This document shows, in pieces, positions 41,341 to 50,489 of a stretch of 64,000 bases of DNA; the stretch's first letter is position 1; each line of letters starts with the position of its first letter. This stretch comes from Micromonospora_G sp044901685 (GTDB lineage Bacteria > Actinomycetota > Actinomycetes > Mycobacteriales > Micromonosporaceae). The translations under genes were made by a program, and so were the position numbers. The notes under the pieces are model-generated. The model ran no database searches, was not told where the DNA came from, and saw only the letters and a list, made by a program, of their open reading frames with translations. The stretch lies in assembly GCF_044901685.1 (NCBI RefSeq), contig NZ_JBJDPS010000022.1, positions 1 to 64,000 on the forward strand. Reading direction: 5' to 3'.

Positions 41341-41942
41341 GACGTCGCCTTTCCGGTGCCGAGTAGCCGCTCGACGTACTTGGCGACCACGTCCACCTCC
41401 AGGTTGACCGGGTCGCCGAGCTTCTTGTGGCCGAGCGTGGTGAGCTTGAGCGTGGTCGGGATCAGGCCGACGGCGAACTCGTCGTCGCCGATCTCGGAGA
41501 TGGTCAGGGAGACGCCGTCCACGGTGATCGAGCCCTTCTCCACCGCGTACCGGGCGATCGCGGCGGGCAGCGAGAACCGCACCGTCTCCCACTGTTCGGC
41601 CGGCTCGCGACCGATGATCTCGCCGACGCCGTCGACGTGCCCCTGCACCAGGTGCCCGCCGAGCCGGGTGCCGAGCGTCGCCGCCCGTTCCAGGTTGACC
41701 GGGTCGCCCGGGGCGAGCCCGCCGAGCGCGGAACGTCGCAGGGTCTCCCCCATCACGTCCGCCGTGAACGTGTCGCCGTCGACGTCCACCACGGTCAGAC
41801 AGACACCGTTGACCGCGATCGAGTCGCCGTGCCGGGCGTCCGAGGTCACCACCGGGCCGCGTACGACCACCAGGGCGGAGTCGGCCCCCGTGTCGGCCAG
41901 CCGTACGACCTCGCCCAGTTCCTCCACAATGCCGGTGAACAT
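41337..41942 (-). CDS. ribE: riboflavin synthase alpha chain
   Basis: Dismutates two lumazines to riboflavin. 201 residues made of two homologous lumazine-binding barrels; MFTGIVEELGEV starts the first and GGHLVQGHVDGVGEI the second, with SITVDGVSLTI. It functions as a trimer. It overlaps ribBA by ATGA and follows ribD by 3 bases. The symbol is ribE or ribC depending on convention. Confidence 0.97.
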   Translation of the reverse strand: MFTGIVEELGEVVRLADTGADSALVVVRGPVVTSDARHGDSIAVNGVCLTVVDVDGDTFTADVMGETLRRSALGGLAPGDPVNLERAATLGTRLGGHLVQGHVDGVGEIIGREPAEQWETVRFSLPAAIARYAVEKGSITVDGVSLTISEIGDDEFAVGLIPTTLKLTTLGHKKLGDPVNLEVDVVAKYVERLLGTGKATS

Positions 41943-41945
41943 GTC

Positions 41946-43007
<1,062 letters not shown>

Positions 43008-43151
43008 GTCCGTGCCCCTACTCTCCTCGCTCGTCGGTCAAACGCGCGACGAGGGGGAGACATTCCGGCACGAACTGGCCGGCACGGGCGGCGGCGGAGG
43101 AACCCGGAGACGGCACGGCCGCCCCCGGCGGGTGGCCCGAACCCGGACGCC

Positions 43152-43192
43152 AGACAGCGCGGTTCGAGACCCGTCCGTCCCGCGCGCTGTCT
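43152..43192 (-). promoter_or_regulatory. riboswitch expression platform (alternative helix to P1)
   Basis: The 3' strand of riboswitch helix P1 and its flank (AGACAGCGCG, 43192-43183) is perfectly complementary to CGCGCTGTCT (43161-43152) just downstream. This 10-bp helix excludes P1, giving a simple ON/OFF switch. Nearer ribD, CTCGTCG/CGACGAG (about 43022-43058) forms another hairpin next to the GAGGAG ribosome-site region. The interval 43008-43182 holds no gene. Confidence 0.6.
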
Positions 43193-43357
43193 CCCATCCG
43201 GACTGTCTGACCACGGGCACAGGCCCGCGCTCAACCGTCGGCCCCGGATTCTCACCAGGTCCACCGCTCGACACAGGGTCGACCGGGTCGCGGGCTTACC
43301 GTGGCCGTGGCCGCGGATCACCGCCGGTTCGGAATTTCACCGAGTCCCGCCAGCGCG
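43183..43357 (-). ncRNA. FMN riboswitch (RFN element)
   Basis: The minus strand carries the conserved RFN sequence blocks in order: GCGGGACTCGGTGAAATTCC, GAACCGGCGGTGA, AAGCCCGCGA, GGTGAGAATCCGGGGCCGAC, GACAGTCCGGATGGGAGA. P1 is formed by CGCGCTG (43357-43351) and CAGCGCG (43189-43183). It binds FMN and turns off ribD-ribE-ribBA-ribH when flavin is plentiful. Confidence 0.95.
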
Positions 43358-43444
43358 TGGTGGGTACGTCGTGAGTCTTACACGGGTACGGCCCTCGATC
43401 GCCACCGGCGCGACCTACTTCACACCGCCGGGCTATCCGCCCTG

Positions 43445-43458
43445 CGCCCAATCGGGCG
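43445..43458 (-). terminator. weak hairpin after the GGDEF gene
   Basis: A short CGCCC/GGGCG stem with a four-base loop lies 12 bases after the regulator stop and before the riboswitch. It could terminate upstream transcription. The rest of 43358-43469 probably holds the rib promoter, which I could not place confidently. Confidence 0.35.
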
Positions 43459-43469
43459 GGAATAATCCG

Positions 43470-44462
43470 TCAGCGGTCTGAGATGTCCCGGCGGGGCGGT
43501 TCGGCCTCGACCCGGCGCCGGTCGACGGCCACGTACGAGCCGGGCTGGTGCTTGGCCAGACTCTTCATCTCCGAGGCGGCGGCGATCACCTCGAGCGGGT
43601 CGGTGAACCGCCGCTCGGGGACCGAGAGGGAGACCCCGATCGAGAGCGTCACCAACGCGGCCCGCTGTACGTTGCCCCGCCGGTCGCGCAGCTCGACGTA
43701 GCCCCGACCGGCGTCCGAGGGGTCGTACAGTTCGTCGGCGGCCTTCTCGAAGTCGACCACCGCCTTCTCGGTCAGCGGCCGGACCTGGTCCGGGCTGCAC
43801 ACGATGACAAAGTCGTCGCCGCCGATGTGGCCGAGGAACGCGGGCGGCAGCCCGACCGAGACCACCGCCCGGTGCAGGCTGCGGGCCAGCGCGCTGATGA
43901 ACTCGTCGCCCCGGCTGAAGCCGTAGCGGTCGTTGACGCTCTTGAACCGGTCGATGTCGACGTAACCGACCGCGTAGTCCACCCCGCTGCGGACCCGGTC
44001 GGTGATCTCCCGCCGGACCCGGGTGTTGCCCGGCAGCCCGGTCAGCGGGGAGACCTCGCGGAACTCCTTGTTGCGACGCAGGGTGGAGCTGACCCGGGCG
44101 ATCAACTCGGCCGTGTCGAAGGGCTTGACCAGGTAGTCGTCCGCTCCGGCGGTGAGGCCGTGCACCTTGTCCACGGTCATGCCCTTGGCGGTCAACATGA
44201 TCACCGGCAGGGCCGAGGTCAACGGGTTCGCCCGGAGCCGGCGGGTGAGTTCGAGACCGTCGATCCGGGGCATCATCAGGTCGACCACGGCCAGGTCCGG
44301 CCGCTCCTGCTCGATCATCTCCAGGGCTTCCTGGCCGTCCCGGGCGTGCCGCACCTCGAAACCGTGCAGTCGCAGGTTGAACTCCACAAAACGGGCGATA
44401 TCCTCGTCGTCGTCGACAACCAGGATCAGATCCTTCGGGTCCTCTACCGGCTCGACGCTCAC
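43470..44462 (-). CDS. response regulator with GGDEF-like domain (PleD-like)
   Basis: A 330-residue two-domain signalling protein. The receiver domain (about 10-130) has the acidic pocket VVDDDED, phospho-acceptor VVDLMMPRIDG, T in MLTAKG and K in LVKPFD. The C-terminal diguanylate-cyclase fold has the DxLTGLPGN start as SPLTGLPGN, but the active-site loop reads GGDDF instead of GG(D/E)EF, and no RxxD inhibitory site is visible. It may be a weak cyclase or a degenerate c-di-GMP/GTP-binding output. GTG start overlaps the rpe stop, so the two are co-expressed. Confidence 0.9.
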   Translation of the reverse strand: MSVEPVEDPKDLILVVDDDEDIARFVEFNLRLHGFEVRHARDGQEALEMIEQERPDLAVVDLMMPRIDGLELTRRLRANPLTSALPVIMLTAKGMTVDKVHGLTAGADDYLVKPFDTAELIARVSSTLRRNKEFREVSPLTGLPGNTRVRREITDRVRSGVDYAVGYVDIDRFKSVNDRYGFSRGDEFISALARSLHRAVVSVGLPPAFLGHIGGDDFVIVCSPDQVRPLTEKAVVDFEKAADELYDPSDAGRGYVELRDRRGNVQRAALVTLSIGVSLSVPERRFTDPLEVIAAASEMKSLAKHQPGSYVAVDRRRVEAEPPRRDISDR

Positions 44463-45139
44463 GGCTGCGGCACGGCGCGCGCGGCCAACCCCCGCAGGTG
44501 CCCGATCGCCGCCGCCGGGTCGGCCGCGCCGTAGATCGCGGTGCCGGCGACAAACGCGTCCGCGCCGGCCGCCGCCGCCTGCTCGATGGTGTCCGCGGCG
44601 ATCCCGCCGTCGACCTCGATCCGCAACTCCAGGTGGCCGCTGGCGACGTGCCGACGGGCGGCGCGGACCTTGTCGAGCAGCTCCGGGATGAACCGCTGCC
44701 CGCCGAACCCGGCCTTGATCGTCATGATCAGCAGGGTGTCGAAACTCGGCAGCAGTTCGAGGTACGGCTCGATCGGGGTGTCCCGGTCGATCGCCAGGCC
44801 CGCCTTGGCACCGGCCGACCGGAGCTCCTTCGCCAACGCGACCGGGTTGTCACACGCCTCCGCGTGGAACGTCACGTTGTACGCCCCGGCATCGGCGTAG
44901 GCCGGCGCCCACCGCCTCGGGTCCTCGATCATCAGGTGCACGTCGAACGGCAGGCCACTGACCGCGAGCAGGCTCTGCACCACCGGAAGCCCGATGGTCA
45001 GGTTCGGCACGAAGTGGTTGTCCATCACATCCACGTGCAGCCAGTCCGCCGCCGACTCGACCACCCGGGCCTCGTCGGCGAGATGCGCGAAGTCGGCGGC
45101 GAGAATGCTGGGCGCGATGATCGGCGTCGGTGCGGTCAC
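44459..45139 (-). CDS. rpe: ribulose-phosphate 3-epimerase
   Basis: Interconverts ribulose-5-phosphate and xylulose-5-phosphate. 226-residue TIM barrel: IIAPSILAADFAHL, WLHVDVMDNHFVPNLTIG with metal-binding His/Asp, PFDVHLMIEDP, GFGGQRFIPELLDKVR and RIEVDGGIAADT. GTG start at 45139. Ru5P feeds riboflavin synthesis via ribBA nearby, so its neighbourhood with rib genes is metabolically sensible. Confidence 0.96.
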   Translation of the reverse strand: MTAPTPIIAPSILAADFAHLADEARVVESAADWLHVDVMDNHFVPNLTIGLPVVQSLLAVSGLPFDVHLMIEDPRRWAPAYADAGAYNVTFHAEACDNPVALAKELRSAGAKAGLAIDRDTPIEPYLELLPSFDTLLIMTIKAGFGGQRFIPELLDKVRAARRHVASGHLELRIEVDGGIAADTIEQAAAAGADAFVAGTAIYGAADPAAAIGHLRGLAARAVPQP

Positions 45140-45225
45140 CGGGCCAGTCTACGAACGCACGCCACCCGTACGACACGGGCCACCGGACCCGTCCAACCAC
45201 CGGACCGAACCGGCCGGGCCGCGAC

Positions 45226-46173
45226 TCAGCGTCCGGGGACCGGCCAGGCCGCCCAGGCGTCGGCGAGGATCGCCTCCAGCTCCGATCGGCGCGGTGCCCA
45301 CTCCAGCATCACCCGGGCGAGGTTGATGTCGGCGGTCAGCCGGAGCGGCTCGGGCTTGGGCGGCAGCCGGCGCACGTCGACCGTGCGCCCGGTGACCCGC
45401 TGGGCGCTGGTCACCACCTCCAGCATGCTGGTGCCCCGACCGCTGCCGATGTTGACCAGCCGGTGCTCGCCCGGCCGGGTACGTTCCAACGCCAGCCGGA
45501 ACGCCTCCGCCGCGTCCGCCACGTGCACGAAGTCGCGGACCGCGTGGCCGCCCCCGTTGAGGGTCACGTGCGGCAGTTGCCCGGTCATCGCCCGGAACAC
45601 GTTCGGGATGATCCGCCCCGGATCGGTGTCGCCGATCCCGTCGACCGCACCGGCGACGTTGAACAGCCGCAGGGTGGTCGCGCCGATCGCGCCGATGCCG
45701 GCCTGCGCGGCGACGAGCTGCTCGGCGGCGACCTTCGCCACGGCGTACGGGCTCTCCGGGTGGGCGTCGAGATCCTCGGTGAGCGCGCCCTCGGGGCGGG
45801 AGCCGTACACGATGTTGGTGGAGGCGAAGACAACCGAGATGCCCGGTCGCTCCTCACTGGCCTGTTCGAACGCCTTGAGCAGGTTGAGCGTGCCGACCGC
45901 GTTCACGTCGAAGTAGGTGAGCGGGTCGGCGAACGAGTCCCGGACGCTGGTCAGCGCGGCCAGGTGACACACCCCGTCGAAGCCGCCCTGGCCGACGATC
46001 CGGGCCAGCCGGGTGCGGTCGCGCAGATCCCCGGTGACCAGCTCGGCACCGACCGCGAGCCGCTCGGTGGACTTGCGTCGGCTCAACACCGTCACCCGGT
46101 GCCCGGCCGCGAGCAGGTTGACGCTGACCGCGTGCCCGAGGAAGCCGAGCCCACCGGTGACCAGTACGTGCAC
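45226..46173 (-). CDS. NAD-dependent sugar epimerase/dehydratase (GalE-like)
   Basis: Extended short-chain dehydrogenase, about 315 residues. Rossmann motif VTGGLGFLGHAV at the N-terminus, HLAALTSVRDSF, a serine/threonine-rich FASTNIVYG, and catalytic YAVAK. The substrate is probably a nucleotide sugar; UDP-glucose epimerase is one possibility. Start uncertain: GTG 46173 puts the Rossmann strand at the N-terminus as usual, while GTG 46203 adds ten residues. Confidence 0.85.
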   Translation of the reverse strand: MHVLVTGGLGFLGHAVSVNLLAAGHRVTVLSRRKSTERLAVGAELVTGDLRDRTRLARIVGQGGFDGVCHLAALTSVRDSFADPLTYFDVNAVGTLNLLKAFEQASEERPGISVVFASTNIVYGSRPEGALTEDLDAHPESPYAVAKVAAEQLVAAQAGIGAIGATTLRLFNVAGAVDGIGDTDPGRIIPNVFRAMTGQLPHVTLNGGGHAVRDFVHVADAAEAFRLALERTRPGEHRLVNIGSGRGTSMLEVVTSAQRVTGRTVDVRRLPPKPEPLRLTADINLARVMLEWAPRRSELEAILADAWAAWPVPGR

Positions 46174-46348
46174 GAGGGGTCCGATCTGGCCAGGTTCCGC
46201 CACCGGCAGGCAGTGGCGCGAGGTCCCGCAATCCTACGACGATCCGGCGGCACCGGGGATACCCGTACCGGTATGCTGCACGGCCGATGGCCCACCGCGC
46301 CCGGCCGGGCGCGGTCGCTGGCCGTCGGTCCCCGGGGAGGACAAAGAG

Positions 46349-47242
46349 ATGCGACGGTGGCTGACCGCGATTGCGCTCGGTGGGATGGCGACGCTGGCGC
46401 TGGCCGGATGTGGGCTTCCGGCCGGTGTGGACGGCAACCTGACCGACGACTGGGCCGCGATCGGCGAACCGGTCGCCGTCACACCGGTGGTCGGTGCCTG
46501 CCACCCACGGTTCGTCGACGTCGGCTACCTCAGCTCCTACCAGCCCGTCGACTGCGCCGAGCAGCACGACGCCGAGACCCTGTACGTGGGCACCTTCGGC
46601 GGTGCCGACGCGGACCGGGCCACCCCGCCGCCGGACGGCTCGCCGAGTTGGCGGGCGGCGCGGGCCGAGTGCGACCAGAAGGTCAGCGAGGCGGTCGGTG
46701 GCGACTGGCGCGCCGGTCGAATGACCATGAGCCTGGTCCCGCCGTCGAGCTACGCGTGGTCCGGGGGCGCCCGCTGGTTCCGGTGCGACGTCGGCGAGAT
46801 CGACGGGCTGGACAACCGGGACGTGGTGGCCCGGACCGGCAGCCTCAAGGGCGCCATGGGCGGTTCGGCGGCGCTGGCGTACGGCTGCTTCTCCCCGAAA
46901 CTGGACCGGGCCGGCGACATCGACGTGATGCAGCCGGTGAGCTGCACCGCCAAGCACAACACCGAGTTCGCCGGGATCTGGACCGTCCCCGACGTCTCCT
47001 ACCAGTCGTTCCTGAAGGACGAGGCCCGGATCGAGCGGGGCTGCCTGTCGACGATCGCCGTCTTCGCCAAGGTGCCGAACAACGCCGACATGAAGTACCG
47101 CACCGGCTGGATCTACTACTACCCGGGCGAGGCCGACTGGAACGCCGGCAACCGGGGTGTGCAGTGCTTCCTCTGGCTCGACGAGCGGCAGGTCACCCGC
47201 TCGCTCAAGGGCGCCGGAGCCGGCGCCCTGCCGGTCGACTGA
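46349..47242 (+). CDS. septum-formation family lipoprotein
   Basis: A 297-residue secreted lipoprotein: MRRWLTAIALGGMATLALAGC signal and lipobox, then a cysteine-containing extracytoplasmic region with paired motifs (VGACHPRFVD, QPVDCAEQHDAETLYVG; QPVSCTAKHNTEFAGIW) that are characteristic of the Septum_form family of actinobacteria. Six or more conserved cysteines suggest disulfides. ATG 46349 with GGGGAGG upstream. Role presumed in the cell envelope or at the septum; the mechanism is unknown. Confidence 0.87.
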   Translation: MRRWLTAIALGGMATLALAGCGLPAGVDGNLTDDWAAIGEPVAVTPVVGACHPRFVDVGYLSSYQPVDCAEQHDAETLYVGTFGGADADRATPPPDGSPSWRAARAECDQKVSEAVGGDWRAGRMTMSLVPPSSYAWSGGARWFRCDVGEIDGLDNRDVVARTGSLKGAMGGSAALAYGCFSPKLDRAGDIDVMQPVSCTAKHNTEFAGIWTVPDVSYQSFLKDEARIERGCLSTIAVFAKVPNNADMKYRTGWIYYYPGEADWNAGNRGVQCFLWLDERQVTRSLKGAGAGALPVD

Positions 47243-47281
47243 CCCTCGGTCCCACCGGGGAGGCCCGGTAACCGTCCGATC

Positions 47282-47320
47282 CCGATGCCGTGCCGGTTCG
47301 AACGACCGGCACGGCATCGG
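47282..47320. terminator. bidirectional terminator
   Basis: Perfect 16-bp inverted repeat (core GATGCCGTGCCGGT/ACCGGCACGGCATC, 7-base loop) between the convergent septum-formation gene and rsmB. Suitable for ending both transcripts. Confidence 0.75.
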
Positions 47321-47332
47321 TCCGTCGGTGGG

Positions 47333-48826
47333 TCACTCGCCCCGGCGCAGCACCGCCAGGAACATCGCGTCGGTGCCGTGCCGGTGCGGCCAGAGCTGCA
47401 CGGTCGGGCCGTCGCCGAGGCCGGGCATGCCGGCCGGCAGCAGCGGCCGGGCGTCGACGAAGTCGACCGGTACGCCGGAGCGGCGGGCCGCCTCGGTGAC
47501 GGTCACGTGCGTCTCCACCACGTGCGGCGAGCAGGTCACGTACGCCACCACCCCGCCGGGGCGGACCGCCCGCAACGCGGCGGCGAGCAGTTCCCGCTGG
47601 AGTCGGGTCAGCGGCGGCAGGTCGGACGGCTGACGACGCCAGCGCGACTCCGGACGCCGACGCAGCGACCCGAGACCGGTGCAGGGCGCGTCGACCAGCA
47701 CCCGGTCGAAGCCACCGGCGGGGAGGTCGGAGTCCGCGCCGACGGTCCTGCCGTCGGTGGCGAGCACGGTGACCGGCAGGCCCCGGACCGCCTGGGAGAC
47801 CAGCCGGGCGCGGTGCTCGGCCACCTCCACCGCGGTCAGGGTGGCGCCGCGTTCGACGGCCAGCGAGCCGAGCAGCCCGGCCTTGCCGCCGGGCCCGGCG
47901 CAGAGGTCGAGCCAGCGGCTGTCGCTCCCCTCGACCGGAGCCGTGGCGAGCGCGGTGGCGACAAGTTGGGAGCCCTCGTCCTGCACGTGTGCCCGACCGT
48001 CGGTCACCGCGGGCAGGTCACCGGGGGCACCACCGGCCAGGTAGACCGCGTACGGCGAGAAGGCGCCCGGCGCCCCGCCGACCGCCTCGGCCAACTCGAC
48101 CGGGTCGGCCCGACCGGGCCGGGCGCAGAGGTGCACCGGTGGCCGTTCGTTGTCCTCGATCAGCAGCCGGCGGGTCTCGGCCAGGTCGCCGCCGAGCGCC
48201 TCGCTGAACGCCCGGACGATCCACTCCGGGTGGCTGTACGCGAGCGCCAGGTGCCCGATCGGGTCGGTCTCGTACGGCGGAGCCAGTTCGGCGATCCAGG
48301 TGTCCAGGTCCTTGCCGGCGACCTCACGCAGCACCGCGTTGGCGAACCCGCTCGCCCCGGGCGCCACCGCGCGGACCAGGTCGACCGTGGCGGAGACCGC
48401 AGCGTGCGCCGGCACCCGGGTGTAGAGCAACTGGTACGCCCCGATCCGCAGCGCGTCCCGCGGCTGCGGGTCGATCCGGGCCACCTCCCGGCCGGCGGCC
48501 TTGGTGAGGATCGCGTCCAGGGTGCCCCGGACCCGGAGCGTGCCGTAGGTCAGCTCGGTGGCGAAGGCGGCGTCCCGACCGTGCAGCCGGAAGTCACGCA
48601 GGATGCCCGAGAGCACCAGGTTCGCGTACGCGTCGTCGCGGTGCACCGCCGCGACCGCCTCGTACGCCGCCTTCCGGGCCAGGTCGGCCGGTGGTGCCGC
48701 CGACCGGCCCCGCCCGGCACCGGCCCGGTCCCGCCCCGGGCGGGTGTCCCGCCCCCGGTCGTCCGAGCGGGTCCGGTTCGCCGGGTCCGAGCCGGAGCGG
48801 GTCGGGTTCTCCGAGGAGGTGCTCAT
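47333..48826 (-). CDS. rsmB: 16S rRNA m5C967 methyltransferase
   Basis: SAM-dependent rRNA methylase. 497 residues: an Arg/Asp-rich disordered start (about 1-45), a NusB-like RNA-binding domain (ARKAAYEAVAAVHRDDAYAN...), and the methylase core with LCAGPGGKAGLLG, the DAPCTGLGSLRRRPESRW motif IV cysteine and the VTCSPHVVET motif VI catalytic cysteine. ATG 48826 overlaps fmt (ATGA). Third gene of def-fmt-rsmB. Confidence 0.95.
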   Translation of the reverse strand: MSTSSENPTRSGSDPANRTRSDDRGRDTRPGRDRAGAGRGRSAAPPADLARKAAYEAVAAVHRDDAYANLVLSGILRDFRLHGRDAAFATELTYGTLRVRGTLDAILTKAAGREVARIDPQPRDALRIGAYQLLYTRVPAHAAVSATVDLVRAVAPGASGFANAVLREVAGKDLDTWIAELAPPYETDPIGHLALAYSHPEWIVRAFSEALGGDLAETRRLLIEDNERPPVHLCARPGRADPVELAEAVGGAPGAFSPYAVYLAGGAPGDLPAVTDGRAHVQDEGSQLVATALATAPVEGSDSRWLDLCAGPGGKAGLLGSLAVERGATLTAVEVAEHRARLVSQAVRGLPVTVLATDGRTVGADSDLPAGGFDRVLVDAPCTGLGSLRRRPESRWRRQPSDLPPLTRLQRELLAAALRAVRPGGVVAYVTCSPHVVETHVTVTEAARRSGVPVDFVDARPLLPAGMPGLGDGPTVQLWPHRHGTDAMFLAVLRRGE

Positions 48827-49776
48827 GCGGTCACCTCGGCGTTCTGGAAGCTCTCGCCCGGTGTCACCCGGACGCCGCGCGCCCAGTCCGTGGCCGGCAT
48901 CGGCTTCTTGCCCGCTGCCCTTACCTCACCCAGTGCGACTGCGGTGGTGGCCGTTCCGACCAGCACCTGGTTCCGTTCGACGAGTAGCTCCCCTGGGGTG
49001 AGTTCGGGTGGGTTGGCGATCGGGCGGACCGGACCGAGCTTGATCCGGTCGCCCCGGAAGGTGGTCCAGGCGCCGGGCGCCGGGGTGGCCGCGCGGATCC
49101 GCCGGTCCACCGCGAATCCCGGCTCGGACCAGCGGACCTGACCGTCCTCGACGGTCAGCTTCGGTGCCAGCGAGACGCCGTCGGTCGGCTGCGGCTCGGC
49201 CCGTACGGTGCCGGCCTCGATCGCGTCGAGCACGGCCACCAGCAGCCCGGAACCGGAGGCGGCGAGCCGGGCCAGTAGGTCACCGGAGGTGTCGGCGGGG
49301 CGGATCTCGTCGGTCACGGTGCCGAAGACCGGACCGGTGTCCAGCCCGGCCTCGAGCTGGAACACGCTCGCGCCGGTCAGTTCGTCGCCGTGCAACACCG
49401 CGTGCTGTACGGGCGCCGCGCCGCGCCAGGCGGGCAGCAGCGAGAAGTGCAGGTTCACCCAGCCGTGGGTGGGGATCTCCAGCGCCACCGGCGGGACCAG
49501 TGCCCCGTACGCGACAACCGGCACGCAGTCCGGCGCCAGCTCCCGCAGCCGGTCGAGGAACTCGGGCTCACGCGGCTTGGCCGGGGTCAGCACCTCGATC
49601 CCCCGCTCGTCGGCCCACGCGCCGACCGGTGAGCGGGCCAGGCCCCGGCCACGACCGGCGGGCGCGTCCGGGCGGGTCACCACGGCGAGCAGTTCGTGCC
49701 GGGAGGCCGCGATGGCGTCGAGGGCGGGCAGGGCGACGGCCGGCGTACCGGCGAAGAGCAGACGCAAGCCGGTCAC
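48823..49776 (-). CDS. fmt: methionyl-tRNA formyltransferase
   Basis: Formylates initiator Met-tRNA. 317 residues: LRLLFAGTPAVALPALDA, NLHFSLLPAWRGAAPVQHAVLHG with the SLLP folate loop, and an OB-fold C-terminal tRNA-binding domain. GTG start overlaps the def stop (GTGA), and its end overlaps rsmB. Confidence 0.97.
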   Translation of the reverse strand: MTGLRLLFAGTPAVALPALDAIAASRHELLAVVTRPDAPAGRGRGLARSPVGAWADERGIEVLTPAKPREPEFLDRLRELAPDCVPVVAYGALVPPVALEIPTHGWVNLHFSLLPAWRGAAPVQHAVLHGDELTGASVFQLEAGLDTGPVFGTVTDEIRPADTSGDLLARLAASGSGLLVAVLDAIEAGTVRAEPQPTDGVSLAPKLTVEDGQVRWSEPGFAVDRRIRAATPAPGAWTTFRGDRIKLGPVRPIANPPELTPGELLVERNQVLVGTATTAVALGEVRAAGKKPMPATDWARGVRVTPGESFQNAEVTA

Positions 49777-50333
49777 CGACCCAGACCGAACGGGCTGCCC
49801 GTGCCGTGCGGGCTGACCTTGACCACCGGCGGGGCGCCCGCGTCGTACCAGTCGGCGGCGCGGATCGCCTTCATCGCCTCCTTGCGCCCCTTCGGGTCGA
49901 GCCGGTCGAGGAAGAGGACCCCGTCGAGGTGGTCGGTCTCGTGCTGCACGCAGCGGGCCATCAGCCCGGTGCCGACGATCTGGAGCGGGTCGCCGTACGA
50001 GTTGAAGCCCTTGGCGACGACGTTCTGCCGCCGCTTGGTGTCGAAGTAGAGGCCGGGGATGGAGAGGCAGCCCTCGGGGCCGTCCTGTTCCTCCTCGTCC
50101 GGGAAGGAGAGGACCGGGTTGACCAGATGTCCGACCACGTCGTCCACGTCGAAGGCGAACACGCGCAGACCGATGCCGAGCTGCGGGGCGGCCAGGCCGG
50201 CACCGTTGCGGTCGCGCATCGTGTCGGTCAGGTCGGCGACCAGTTTGCGCAGCTCGGTGTCGAAGTCGACCACCGGCTCGGCCGGCGTGCGCAGCACCGG
50301 ATCCCCGAACAGACGGATGGGCTGGACGGTCAC
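49773..50333 (-). CDS. def: peptide deformylase
   Basis: Removes the formyl group from nascent proteins. 186 residues with the three PDF motifs: GAGLAAPQLG, EGCLSIPG and QHETDHLDG, providing the Cys/His/His metal site. The GTG at 50333 is preceded by AAGGAG; the longer open frame upstream is Pro-rich and lacks support. First gene of def-fmt-rsmB. Confidence 0.97.
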   Translation of the reverse strand: MTVQPIRLFGDPVLRTPAEPVVDFDTELRKLVADLTDTMRDRNGAGLAAPQLGIGLRVFAFDVDDVVGHLVNPVLSFPDEEEQDGPEGCLSIPGLYFDTKRRQNVVAKGFNSYGDPLQIVGTGLMARCVQHETDHLDGVLFLDRLDPKGRKEAMKAIRAADWYDAGAPPVVKVSPHGTGSPFGLGR

Positions 50334-50489
50334 GCGGGACGGCTCCTTAACTGGTGGGCGGGACGGCTCGGCTGGTGAGGCTGGGACCGGCCACCCGGAC
50401 GGCAGGGCTGGCGGGATCGCCGCGGACGGGACCGGCGCCGACATGATCAAGGCAGCTTGGCCACGCGAGCGGGGTCCCGCCGTACCAGT

